Source of the DNA: Phallus indusiatus
Taxonomy: Eukaryota > Basidiomycota > Agaricomycetes > Phallales > Phallaceae
Assembly (NCBI GenBank): GCA_027605045.1
Contig: JAQFWX010000204.1
Coordinates: forward strand, 1 to 10,730
Direction of reading: 5' to 3'
DNA: 10,730 nt
The translations under genes and the position numbers were made by a program. Numbering within the stretch: position 1 is the first letter of the stretch; each line of letters starts with the position of its first letter. This document shows positions 1 through 9,549 of the stretch, piece by piece. The notes beneath the pieces are model-generated. The model searched no databases. It saw only the letters and a list, made by a program, of their open reading frames with translations, and was not told the origin of the DNA.

Positions 1-69
1 ATAAGGCAGAAACATCACCTCGAGAGTTTCAGAAAATCAAAGCTCTATTTTTCTGTGATCTAAATAAAC

Positions 70-119
70 ATGAGGATCTATTCTTGCACCGTGCTGCTTT
101 GACCAGCGTGGCTTCAGCC
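70..119 (+). other. Signal peptide of the FAD oxidoreductase (split by a frameshift)
   Basis: ATG 70 opens a short N-terminus, MRIYSCTVLL, which meets a stop at 100-102 in its own frame. One base back, the adjacent frame continues the hydrophobic stretch and gives TSVASAYP. The pattern is short polar start, hydrophobic core, then small residues ASA before YP, so cleavage would fall after codon 117-119. The match is by inspection only. Secreted BBE-type enzymes usually carry such a leader, which supports ATG 70 as the true start. Confidence 0.7.
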
Positions 120-1633
120 TACCCTCGAACTGCCGGACTCTACAACTGTGTCTCCCATGTCTTTGGAAGCTCACGGCACAACGAATTGTCACACCAAGCA
201 ACGCTACCTACTTGGACGCCCGGCTGGGCGAGAAAATTCAATTTGATGAGTTGCCGGTGCTCATCGCCTACGCGCAAGATCCCCAAGAGATCGCGCCCTT
301 GATCAAATGTGCCCAGCAAGCGGATATCAAGGCCGTCCCACGAACTGGCGGGCACAGCTTCGAAGCATACTCCGCCTTGAACGGAACCCTGGTAATGACA
401 TTGCACACATAAACGACGTGAATGTCTCCGATGACAGGGAAACCGCCATTGTTGGTGAGGAATCCGTCTGGGTGCTCTCTACACAGCTCTGAATGAATAC
501 GGAACATCGTTTATTGGGGCATCTGTCCTACAGTCGGCCTAGCAGGATTCCTGGGCTCTGGTGGTTCAATATGCAGCAGAGATCCCAGGGCTTGGCTGTT
601 GAGCACGTCCTCGCAGCAAAGGTCGTCCTCGCAGATGGGCGCACTGTCGTCGCGTCGCCAGATACCAACCCTGACCTGTTCTTCGCAATCAGGGGTGGCG
701 GAGGAGGGACATACGGTATCATCGTCGAATACACACTATCTCACGCAATCCCACGGTCCGCTATGCTCATGTTGAAGTGGAATGATACTGCATCCCGATT
801 CCCTGCCGCAAAGCAATACCTCGACTGGGCGCCCAAGCAGATACCCGAGTTTCATGATCGCAGATCAACGTCTACAGAGACAACGTACAAGTGCTGGGTT
901 GGTATTATGGAGGCACAAAGGACCAGCTCTCTTCTCTAGTGAATTCCTCTGGCCTGCTTGACATTGGTAGCCCCGAGGTAGTCATTGCCGGGGGTTGCAA
1001 CACGGACAACGCACGCATCTTCGGATACACGACGATGGAGTGTCTCCCTGACGACGAGGTTGACTCGTCTATTCTCAACGTTATTCCAGACCCTTTCAGC
1101 CAGGTTGGCAACCACACTCAGTTCCAGTGGAATGAGGTGCCGAAGTCTACGTCCACGCCTGTTGCATATCCATGGGAACGCTTCCACCGTCTAAGTCGTT
1201 TTTTGCTCTCAAAGACAAACCGCTCACGGAGGAGATACTGAAGAGTCTACTTGACCGCATCGCGTCTTTGGATGAGGAGAGCCAAGTCTGGGTGAGTGGT
1301 ATGCGTGAATATCACCACGCCGGAAAAGGGAACCAGCAACGCGTTCCCTGGAGGAGAAGGCCTATGCACATCTTGAGTTTCAGATCCATGGTACCCCAGA
1401 TGATCAGGAGCGCCAGGGAAGTAAGGAGGAGTGGTTTGCGGACTTGGAGTCGTATCTGAGGCCTGCTATTGGGGGTGCCAGTTATTTGGCTATGTGGATG
1501 GGAAGATTTCTACGGACCCGTTGACCAGCTACTACGGCGATAATGTGCAAGCTTGTTCAGCGAAGAGAGATACGATCCAGAGGAGTTCTTCACGAACCCG
1601 GCTTCAATTCCGGCTTCTGGGGAGGGATGCTAG
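70..1633 (+). pseudogene. Secreted FAD-linked oxidoreductase, berberine-bridge-enzyme family, frameshifted throughout
   Basis: Flavin-dependent oxidase of the FAD_binding_4 plus BBE class; fungal members often oxidise intermediates in metabolite clusters. The coding signal starts at ATG 70 (signal peptide) and ends at TAG 1631-1633, about 510 codons, normal for the family, with no intron needed. Landmarks: TYLDARLG near 205; RTGGHSFEAYS at 341-373, whose His (353-355) is the family's flavin-linking His; a Cys codon at 524-526 in the CPTVGLAG segment, the expected second flavin link; IRGGGGGTYGI at 688-720; and the C-terminal YDPEEFFTNPASIP at about 1571-1612. The frame steps back by one base about 14 times, near 97, 168, 392, 463, 517, 568, 856, 1197, 1290, 1306, 1350 (two), 1485 and 1549. 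I see no stop within the aligned segments before the terminal TAG. Family assignment is secure; substrate is unknown. Either a young pseudogene or a gene with sequence errors. Confidence 0.9.
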
Positions 1634-2514
1634 GCTGGTAACGGCGTATAGTGGTATTGTTAGCTAGTTTAAATCTGTTGACGGTACTCCTGCATCTTAC
1701 AGTACTTGACCTGAACAAACCAACAGATCATGCCTTATCATTTCTGTCTTTGAATTTATGTGTAAAACAGCATTGGTAGCCCTAAAATATCAACATCGTA
1801 CCGATTTAACCATTCCACAATCACCGCGACAAAACCAGAGTCAATCAGATTGCCAATCAGTATCACATAGTTTACAGATCCTCGAAGTCAGCGTCGGATG
1901 ATTCACCAGTACATAGACCGTCCCCGGGGAATTATCATGTCAAATACAGCATCTATTGAGCACTCATCCCTAGGCATCAGTTCCAATGTAGCTAATAATA
2001 GATGGTATATCACCGGTTCGACGGAGTTCCACTGTAGCTCCCAGTAAGCTCCGTTGATACACGGAGCAGGGCTGGCCGGAGCGCACCGAAGCGCCCACGC
2101 CTCGTATCGGCAAGAGTCCAGGCCTTTCTACGGCCTCGGACATTTCCAGAGACTCTGAAATGTACGTGGGGGTTCTCTAGCTTCTGTTTCTTCCTCCGTA
2201 TGTTCTCGGCGTGTTTATCACCGTGGTAGCCACACACAGTCAACCGTAGTGCGTCTGGTAATTTATCTTGATATATTGCACTGCGGTCAATCGCTTACTC
2301 TGTTCTACCTTTCGTGACACCATATCAATGACTACCTGCCCATAGAAAATAGCATAACTGCTGCGGGTCCAGATACATATTTGACTTGAAGAGGATACTC
2401 TGCCTTGCGAGTCATCCATGTCCCTACCTGAACAACCTGACCCTGGCCGAGTGATAATTCTATTACTCTATTAACACACGGTAAGCCTGTCGTCCTACCA
2501 GCTAATCATAGACA
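1634..2514. other. Intergenic region between the flavoenzyme and the PKS
   Basis: This 881-bp stretch has no convincing coding signal. It holds the 3' flank of the flavoenzyme and, given the orientation, the promoter of the PKS. I see no unmistakable polyadenylation signal. The left part is AT-rich; about 2035-2160 is clearly GC-richer (the 60 bases from 2041 are roughly two-thirds G+C). A CCAAT element followed by CA lies at 1853-1857, a CGG-N6-CCG pair at 2077-2088 and a weak TATA-like ATATATT at 2271-2277. None of these is proven to act. A 77-codon open frame on the minus strand (2010-2243) resembles no family I know and is probably chance. Confidence 0.6.
2077..2088. promoter_or_regulatory. 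Possible Zn2Cys6 regulator site, CGG-N6-CCG
   Basis: An inverted CGG/CCG pair with a 6-bp spacer lies about 430 bp before the PKS start. This half-site geometry is used by some fungal binuclear zinc-cluster regulators (Ppr1 type), and cluster-specific regulators are often of that class. It sits in a GC-rich patch where such a pair can arise by chance, and I saw no second copy of the full motif. Weak candidate. Confidence 0.2.
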
Positions 2515-2775
2515 ATGTCAATGCATTTCGAAAACCACACAAATCCGGTGACGGGCGCCACTCAACGGCCCCAACGGAGAGGCAAACATGCCGAAACAAT
2601 CACAATCAGAAGACGACCCATGCGTGGTTGGGATGGCCTGCAGGGTCCCAGGTGCCTCCAGTCCGTCAAATCTCTGGGACAACATTGTCAACAAAGTCGA
2701 TCTGCAGAGGAAGATGCCAGCGACCGCTTCAAGGTCGATGCCTTCTACCATCCAGATGGAACGCACAAGGGAACG

Positions 2776-2826
2776 GTATGTGTCCCACCCAGATCTAATT
2801 TCAGACGTCATGCTGAAGTTCCACAG
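2776..2826 (+). other. PKS intron 1 (51 bp)
   Basis: Donor GTATGT at 2776 directly follows codon ACG (HKGT); the acceptor CCACAG ends at 2826 before ACA AAT GCC (TNAKYGYF). A branch-like GCTGAAG lies about 10 bases before the acceptor. Removing it joins the KS text cleanly in phase 0. Its length is a multiple of three and it holds no stop, so an unspliced copy stays open for 17 extra codons. Confidence 0.85.
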
Positions 2827-2970
2827 ACAAATGCCAAATATGGTTACTTTCTTGATCAGGATCTGGGATTGTTCGACGCCGGATTCTTCAACATTTCTGG
2901 GAAAGAGGCGAGGCAATGGATCCCCAGCAGCGCCTCCTGCTGGAGGTTGTTTACGAGGCTTTAGAAGACG

Positions 2971-3025
2971 GTATGCCATCATTTAGATCGCAAGCAGCTC
3001 TGAATAGTAGCTAACGCCATAATAG
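2971..3025 (+). other. PKS intron 2 (55 bp)
   Basis: Donor GTATGC at 2971 follows the conserved [18 protein letters not shown] segment. A canonical branch GCTAACG lies at 3010-3016 and the acceptor AATAG ends at 3025. The split is phase 1 in the codon after Asp. The downstream frame then carries [16 protein letters not shown]. An intron at this place is frequent in fungal reducing PKS genes. Confidence 0.85.
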
Positions 3026-4323
3026 CTGAATTACTCTGGACGAGATCCATGGATCCCTGACGTCCGTCTACTGCGGTTGTTTTACAAATGACTACAACGC
3101 GATGACAACCAAAGACCTCGATACTATCCCAAGTACACTGTAACTGGCACCGGTAACTCCATCCTCGAAACCGGATATCCTACTTCTACAATCTACACGG
3201 ACCCAGCGCGACCATCGACACAGCCTGCTCCTCCTCCCTGGTCTGTTTCCACCTCGGCGCGCAGTCCTCCGCAACGCAGACGCAGATATCTCCATTGTCG
3301 TCGGGTCTGCTTTGCACTTGATCCAAATATCTTCATCACTATGACGGATCTCGGCATGTTATCTACCGATGGCCGCTGCCGGCACGGCGACGCTGCAGGG
3401 AGAGTGGGTATGTCCGGTGGCGAAGGTATCGCTGCAATGATCCTCAAACGAAAGAGTCGAGCCCAGGCAGACGGCGACAGTATCCGTGCTGTCGTTCGTG
3501 GAACTGGTGTTAACCACGATGGCCGCAAAGCAGGGATTATGCCTCTTGCGCGCGCTCAGGCGGCTTAACCAAGATACCACGAACGGGCGGGTGCTGGAAC
3601 CTGCGGACACCAGCTACGTTGAGTGCCACGGAACAGGCACAAAGGCCGGCGACCCGAGAGAGCTCAGGGCTATCCATGATGTATTCTCCCGTGATCGTCT
3701 GGATACGCCTGCTACGTTGGCTCTGTGAAGACGAATATCGGGCACCTGGAGGGCGCGTCTGGGGTTGCGGTTTGATTAAGGCCACCATGGCACTGGAGAG
3801 AGGGTCATTCCGCCAAATATGCACTTTTGCACACCGAATCCTGAAGTGGATTTTGAGAAATGGAAACTTGAGATCCCAACGGAGTCTAAGCAGTGGGACC
3901 TGCCAGGGAAGGGTGTTCGTCGCGCCTCGATCAACTCGTTTGGGTATGGGGGACAATGCACACGTTATTCTGAAGAATACAATATCGAACCATCTCTCTC
4001 TCTTTCCACCTCGTCGTCGTCATCTAGTCTGCCACTCCCCTCTGAGCTGGCTGGAATGGTGGAATGCAGACCATATCTGGTGCCGTTGACTTCACACTCA
4101 GAGGCGGGCAGGAAAGCAGGAGTGAAGTTCTTGCTACATACCTAAACAGCAGCAATATCAGCGTCGCGGATATTGCTGCCGCATTGTCATCCCGTCGGAC
4201 AATGCACAGGTTCCGGTCATTCGCCATCGCGTCCGACATGGAAAAGCTGTTCGATCGGATCCAGGACCCTGTCCCAGGATCAGGCGGAAGGGCAAACTCG
4301 ACGTGGTGCAGCCGCGGATTGGC

Positions 4324-5265
4324 TTTGTATTCACCGGCCAGGAGCGCAATGGTTTGGCATGGACGGGCCTGATTGAGAAGTGTCCTCTGTTCTTACAGAC
4401 TCTGCAGAAATGCGACGCCATCCTGCAGGCTCTGCCGTCACATCGCCCAAGCTGGTCTGTGGTGAGGAGCTGCAGAGGTCCCAGAATGACACCATGCTAG
4501 GACAGACAGAGTACTCACAGCCTATCTGCACGGCGATACAGCTGGCCCTGGTCGATGCTCTTGCGCAATGGGGGTGAAGCCATCCGGCGTGGTTGGCCAC
4601 AGTAGCGGCGAACTGGCTGCAACGTATGCTGCGGGTCTCTTATCCTTCGAAAATGCCCTAGTTGCGGCATACTACCGGGCGTGCATATGGGCTCTGGTGC
4701 TGCAGCGCCCGGGTCTGTGCCTGGGGCGATGATGGCCGTTGGAATGGCAGAGACGAAGTTACAGCGGAGTTGGAGCCGTATAGCGGTCGGATTGCCATCG
4801 CGGCGATGAACAGCCCGTCAAGCTTTACGGTGTCAGGAGACGAGGATGCAATCGTTGAGCTGCAGCAAATCCTCACAGAGAGGAAAGTGTTTGCTCGCCG
4901 GCTGCAGGTCGCACAGGCGTATGTCTTCTACCTTACTGGTGTTTTCTTCTTTCCTTTTTTTTTTTTAAGAATGTGCTGACAATATCAATATAGTTTACAC
5001 AGTCATCATATTCCCCCTGGCACCAGGATACAAGGAGGCCCTTGCTGCCTACCCTGGCTTCAGAGCAAACAAGAGCCGGTCTGCGATCATGGTATCCAGT
5101 GTGACGGGCAGATATGCAGACCCAGCCACCCTAGGACCGGACTACCTGGCAGCGAACATGACGGGCATGGTGAAGTTTTCCGATGCCCTGACTGAGCTCG
5201 TCCTGGATGAAGAGGACCAGCAGCGCATCGACGTTCTCGTGAACTCGGCCCTCATCCAGCCCTCA
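4324..5265 (+). other. Malonyl-CoA acyltransferase (AT) domain
   Basis: Loads malonyl units onto the ACP. The segment starts at FVFTGQ (4324). The next text, expected to be the usual GxGAQW motif, is split by two single-base steps at 4339-4370. The nucleophile is Ser codon 4601-4603 in [23 protein letters not shown] (4801-4818) and [10 protein letters not shown] (4820-4849) follow. HSHH lies at 4998-5009 just after intron 3, and the GPHPAL end motif is at 5247-5264. The 4069-4320 linker before it and the post-AT stretch to LPSYAWDH (5482-5505) are typical. Frame changes fall near 4125, 4285, 4339-4370, 4462, 4573, 4678, 4758, 5010 and 5241. Confidence 0.92.
4919..4993 (+). other. PKS intron 3 (75 bp) with a 12-T tract
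   Basis: Donor GTATGT at 4919, branch GCTGAC at 4975-4980 and acceptor ATATAG ending at 4993. The pyrimidine tract includes an unbroken run of 12 T at 4955-4966. It splits the AT domain in phase 2, just before the HSHH motif. Reading through it meets a stop at 4977-4979. Confidence 0.87.
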
Positions 5266-5561
5266 GGGACCTTCCAACCAGACACTAGACCAGCTGAAGT
5301 TGAAGCTCCCATACCTTAGCACTCTGGACCGGAAGCGAATGCGTGAAAGCCTTTTAGCAACTGCCGGTCAGTTGTTTGCTTTGGGATACCCAGTCGACCT
5401 TCAACGGGTTAACCAGAATCACTTCCTCGATACGACGGGCAGCGTGATTAGTATAGAGGCGCCACGACCAAAGATTGAACTGCCATCTTATGCCTGGGAT
5501 CACCGTGATCGCTACTGCGGAGACCCGTCACATCCGTGAACATCGTCTGCGTCCAGCCCGC

Positions 5562-6535
5562 CATGCGATTCTGGGAGGACTGGTCCCCGGATCATTGGAG
5601 ACTCGCCCTAGGTGGCGCAACTACCTTCGACCTCTGAGATGCCCTGGCTTGTTGACCATTGCATCGACGGGAAGGTTATCTTCCTGCGGCAGCCTATATC
5701 AACATGGCAATCGAAGCAGCCGCTACTATTAAAGACGGAAGCATCCGTGAATTCGAGCTTGCAGACGTATCTGGTAAGTTTCAGCGTAGGCTACATATAT
5801 TTCTTGTGACATGACTGACTGCCACAGTGAAATCGGCCCTCGTCATCAGTGACAAGGACGTGGGAACAGAAACTATTGTCGAGCTGACACCAGCAGTCGA
5901 GCTGCCGAAACTTCTTCGTCTATATGGAAGCACTTTGTCGTCCTCTCAGTCGATGAAGCCGGGAACCAGCGCGAGCACTGTACAGGCATGATCCGCGTTG
6001 AAGCCGGCCCTCCAGCAGCCCTTCATCAAAGCGCCATGGGCTCATCACCTGCTGATTCAATGCGCCGGCAGAGCTTCCGCAGTACAGATCGGATGCAGTA
6101 TTATCGCCGCCTGCACTCAATGGGCTGCAGTATGGCACCACCTTCCAGCTCGTAGCCGGCAACGTGGAAAGCGGAGATGGAATTGCCACGACGCCGATAT
6201 CATGGAGTCCTAGCATGTACTCCCATGAGGACAACGATCTGTGCATTCTACACCCAGCTCTGTTAGATTCTTGTCTGCATCCTGTCTTTGCTGCGTCGAG
6301 GGCAAACCGGGTAGTGGCCTCAGCGCACCGTATGTGCCGACATTTGTGCGCTCCTTCGCGTATCCGGTCTTTGGACGAGTGGAAGAGAGCGGAAACAGGG
6401 TTCGAGTCGGAGGTATCAGTTGAAACGAGCACCCTCGGGCCACGCACAGCTACTAATGACCTCCGTCTGCACCGGATGGGCAGCTGCTGCTGGATATACA
6501 GGGCCTCAAATTGACAAGTCTTGGGTCAAGCGCCG
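5562..6535 (+). other. Dehydratase (DH) domain
   Basis: Removes water from the beta-hydroxy intermediate. Double-hotdog fold signs: an N-terminal [11 protein letters not shown] (5562 on); the catalytic His codon 5657-5659 in [26 protein letters not shown] from about 5683; YGTTFQ near 6131; the catalytic Asp codon 6266-6268 in [22 protein letters not shown] near 6330; and LKLTSLGSS at the end. Intron 4 lies within. Frame steps are near 5632, 5684, 5902, 6122, 6295, 6395 and 6478. Both catalytic residues are present, so the domain would be active if the frame were whole. Confidence 0.9.
5774..5827 (+). other. PKS intron 4 (54 bp)
   Basis: Consensus donor GTAAGT at 5774, branch-like ACTGACT at about 5814-5820 and acceptor GCCACAG ending at 5827. 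It joins the FELADVS codons to [10 protein letters not shown] in phase 1 with no frame change. Its length is a multiple of three, but it holds in-frame stops. Confidence 0.86.
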
Positions 6536-6558
6536 CGGATGAAACTAAACGGTCTCTG

Positions 6559-7640
6559 TTCTTTGGAACGCAGTGGAAGCCCATGTTTACTGCAATTGAA
6601 CTGGCCTCTGAGATGGGATACAGTCTAGTGAAACTTGTGGAACTGTTTCTGCATCAATTTCCGAATAGCAGGATCCTACATCTCACATCGTGCGTGTCAG
6701 GTACGGAGGATATCCTGCCCGCCCTGAAGGAGTCGGTGATTCAGAGAAGAGAAATATTGCACACTTGACCATCCTGCCAACAGATGGGATTTCTACCGAA
6801 GGCTTTGATGGGATAGTTAGTCGAGGAAATGGATTAAGGAGTGTTGTCAAAGACACAGAGGATGACTTTGACTTGGTCATTGTGTCTGGACCTGGTATCA
6901 ACTTCCCGTCTATACCTGGACGGGTTGCCGAGAATGGATTCCTTATCTCGGCCTCTCCAAATATAACAGCCGACACGAGCAGCTTGTCCATTCTTTATTC
7001 GTCATCGGGGTTGCAGATATGGCAAAATAAACAGGTGACGAGTAACTATGCCGGCACCCTCACGATCGTGATGCCACCGAACCCTTCCCCGGAAACTCGA
7101 GAGCTGGCAACACTTATTGAATCCCAAAGGCATGGCCCGACATACCAATGTAATTGCTGTCTTCATTGAAGGCTCAGGACTTGCGTGGTGACATCGTCGT
7201 CCTCGCTAGTCTTGACGCAGACCTTTTCTTCGACCGAGACTTTGCCCGTGAACAGACATTCCAGGCTGCGCAGTCCTTGCTCACCAAGGACGGGCCTGGG
7301 AACATCGTCTGGCTTACTCGGGGAGGTCTAATGGAGATATCCTCCCGGAACAAGCACTGGTATTAGGCTTGCCCGCAGCGCGCGTAGCGAGAACCCAGAG
7401 CTTCGTCTGGTCGTGTTGCTGGATATCGGTCTTTTCGTCTGAGAGATCCACACGGCCAGGGTGACATCTTCCTACTGGATTCTTCGATTCAAGAAGACGA
7501 AATCGCTGAACGCGGCGGCGTCCTTCATATACCACGCGTCGTGGCCAGCGATGACCTCAACTCCAGGATCCCCAACGGCGTGCACAGTGAGCCAGCCATC
7601 GGGCCTCTCCATCAAGTAGACCGTCCACTTGCTCTCCGTA
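6559..7640 (+). other. Non-methylating pseudo-MT / pseudo-KR structural region
   Basis: This lies between DH and ER, where a C-methyltransferase sits in many reducing PKSs. It is only about 360 codons, short for an MT plus structural [11 protein letters not shown] opens it. At [12 protein letters not shown] (from about 6668), where a SAM-dependent MT shows an acidic residue and a Gly-rich loop (E/D-x-G-x-G), no such loop exists. FDLVIVSGPG and SSGLQIWQNKQVTSNY follow, then a pseudo-KR with GDIVVLASLDADLFF (7184-7228), NIVWLTRGG (7300-7326) and [15 protein letters not shown] near 7374. I infer no methylation by this enzyme. Frame steps are near 6740, 7150, 7342, 7369, 7430 and 7652. Confidence 0.75.
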
Positions 7641-7645
7641 TTGGC

Positions 7646-8610
7646 CGGCCGGGTTGCTGGATACATTGATGTTCTGTGACGATACAGAGCTGACCAGTCG
7701 GTCACTACAGCCCGATGAGTTAGAGATTGAGGTCAAGGCATCCGCGCTCAACTTCCGTGACATCGCAGCCAGCATGGAGCATCATCGACGACTTCAAGCT
7801 CGGAGATGAATGCGCGGAGTTGTCCGTCGTACTGGATCCAACGTCCCAGCAGCAGACTTTGCTGTCGGTGATCGTGTCGTGGCCTGGCGTCCTGGACAGG
7901 GCGCATCGAACAATACTCCGTAACCCTGCCTGTCTCTGCTACAGGCTACAAGGGCAGATGTCTTTTGCTGTTGCGTCTTCAATCCCACTTGTCCTGACCA
8001 CCGCGTACTACTCGCTAGTCGATACAGCCCGACTCCAGCAAGGGAAACAATCCTCATCCATTCCGCAGCCGGGGTGTCGGACAGATGGCAATCCAGATTG
8101 CCCAGAATATCGGGGCGACAGTGATAGCCACCGTTGGTTCGTCGGAGAAGCGAGTGTTCCTGGCCGAGACATACGGGCTCCCAGACTCGCATATTCTCTC
8201 CTCGCGCGACGACTCCTTCGTGGAGGGCATCCGTCGCCTCACAAACGGCAGGGTGTCGACGTCGTGCTCAACTCTCTTGCTGGCCCTCTGCTCCTATCAA
8301 CCTGGGCATCGATCGCCCCCTTTGGCCGCTTCGTCGAAATCGGAAAACGCGATATCCACCAGAACAGCCGCATCCCCATGGACCCGTTCCGCCGCAATGT
8401 CTCCTTTGCGAGCGTGGACATGATCACCGTCTTCGAACGGAACCAGTCTCTGGGTGCGCGCGTTTTCCAGGAGTCTTGCACCCTCGTCCATGAAGGCGAG
8501 GCATCCAGCCTCCTCAGCCGATCACTCCAAGTTTCTACGCGGAGGTCCAGCGCGCATTCTGGATGCTGCAGACCGGTGCAGCGAGTGGGAAGATCGTTCT
8601 CACGCCGGGG
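7646..8610 (+). other. Enoylreductase (ER) domain in cis
   Basis: NADPH-dependent enoyl reduction of the MDR type. [10 protein letters not shown] (7654 on), then [13 protein letters not shown] with LNFRD at 7747-7761, then [20 protein letters not shown] from about 7959. The cofactor loop begins HSAAG (8059-8073) and resumes as [10 protein letters not shown] (8076-8105). The break is inside a run of four G at 8071-8074. [10 protein letters not shown] (8255-8284), FVEIGKRDI (8331-8357) and FWMLQTG follow. All motifs expected of a working ER can be found once frames are followed. Most characterised fungal PKS-NRPS enzymes carry a dead ER and borrow one in trans, so this is worth noting. No separate trans-ER gene is in the window. 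Confidence 0.88.
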
Positions 8611-8675
8611 CAGGATGACCAGGTCCTCGTTGAGCCGCCCAGATTTCGTCGGAGACAGCGTTTGATTCGGAGAGG

Positions 8676-9300
8676 ACATACCTCCTTGTTGGTGGGTTGG
8701 GTGGTCTCGGCCGACGGCTCAGCGAGTGGCTGTTTCAACGTGGCGCGCGGCATATCGCCTTTTTGTCGCGCTCGGGGAAGAGTAGATCTGAAGCCCTTGA
8801 GACGGTTGACTGGCTAGCCTCGAGGTGTCAATGTCAGGGTGTTTGGTGGGGATGCAACAGACGCCAGCGTGGTCAATGATGCTGTGGCCCAGATAGAGGG
8901 CACTGCGTATCGTCTCGCCGGTGTCTTCCAGGCTGCCATGGTGCTTCAGGATGCTCCGCTGCCGCAAATGAGCTTTGCACAATGGCAGCGCTGTCTGGCT
9001 CCTAAGGTACGAGGTACCTATAATCTTCATAATGCCACTGCGGCATTGCCGCTGGACTTCTTCGTCTGCTCTTCTCAGTGTCGGCTGTTCTGGGCTCCAA
9101 GGGACAAGCCAATTATTCTGCTGCCAATGCTACCTGGACGCTCTTTGCGCTATCGTCGCAGCCTTGGACTGGTTGGCACGACCATGAACGTCGGAATGGT
9201 GGTCGGCGTAGGGGCAGTGGCAGAGGACGAACAGCTGCAGACGGTGATGGAGCGGATAGGATATGACGCCGTGAATGAAGAGGAGCTCTTGCCCAAATTG
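8676..9300 (+). other. Ketoreductase (KR) domain
   Basis: NADPH-dependent reduction of the beta-keto group. [19 protein letters not shown] has the nucleotide-binding GGLGGLG at 8691-8711. [10 protein letters not shown] near 8842 and [14 protein letters not shown] follow. The conserved Lys of [11 protein letters not shown] is codon 9004-9006. The Ser-bearing segment FFVCSS is at 9058-9075. Catalytic Tyr is codon 9114-9116 and Asn 9126-9128 in [10 protein letters not shown]. The C-terminal part has [17 protein letters not shown] (from about 9150). Frame changes are near 8825, 9074, 9135, 9155 and 9292. Complete catalytic set, so predicted active if the gene is whole. Confidence 0.9.
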
Positions 9301-9549
9301 ACGCGGCTGTGACTCGATACAGTCCCGGGACAGACTCGAACTGGTCGATGGTCGAGGCCGTGATGCTCACCAACTCATCACTGGCATCAACCTGCGCCGG
9401 CCGACATACTACTGGGCGAACGAGCCTCGTTTCCGGAATCTGTACGCCAATCATGACTTTTCGGGCTCCAGCGAGGGCAAGAGTAACAAGCTAGACATCA
9501 TGGCTCAGCTGAGGGAGGCACCGGGCGAGACGGCACGCGTCGAGATTCT

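Larger units (their letters stand above)
2609..3975 (+). other. Ketosynthase (KS) domain
   Basis: Decarboxylative Claisen condensation. It opens with [11 protein letters not shown] just after 2609. The active-site Cys is codon 3226-3228 in DTACSSSL. The two catalytic His codons are 3627-3629 ([13 protein letters not shown]) and 3743-3745 (NIGHLEGASG). It closes with INSFGYGG at 3931-3954 and NAHVIL from 3955. Introns 1 and 2 interrupt the N-terminal third. The frame changes near 2718, 2912, 3028, 3121, 3166, 3266, 3318, 3400-3418, 3565-3597, 3706, 3769, 3806, 3953 and 3972. Length without introns, about 420 codons, is normal. The ECH in place of EAH is also common in reducing fungal KSs. Confidence 0.93.

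Noticed and set aside
1291..1310. GTGAGT at 1292 as an intron donor in the flavoenzyme
   Set aside because: The following text still matches the family (NITTPEKGTSNAFP) and no acceptor fits; single-base losses explain the frame changes.
2010..2243. Minus-strand 77-codon open frame as a small gene
   Set aside because: No recognisable domain, composition driven by the GC-rich patch, and no supporting start context or intron signals. Kept only as a GC patch.
2518..2982. Minus-strand 154-codon frame opposite the KS
   Set aside because: It is the antisense of conserved KS sequence and shows no family signature.
7727..8665. 312-codon + strand frame as one intact protein
   Set aside because: Only parts of it (about 7785-7815, 7910-8045 and 8253-8495) carry ER text. 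The stretches between are out of frame and meaningless, so it is not a real unbroken reading frame.
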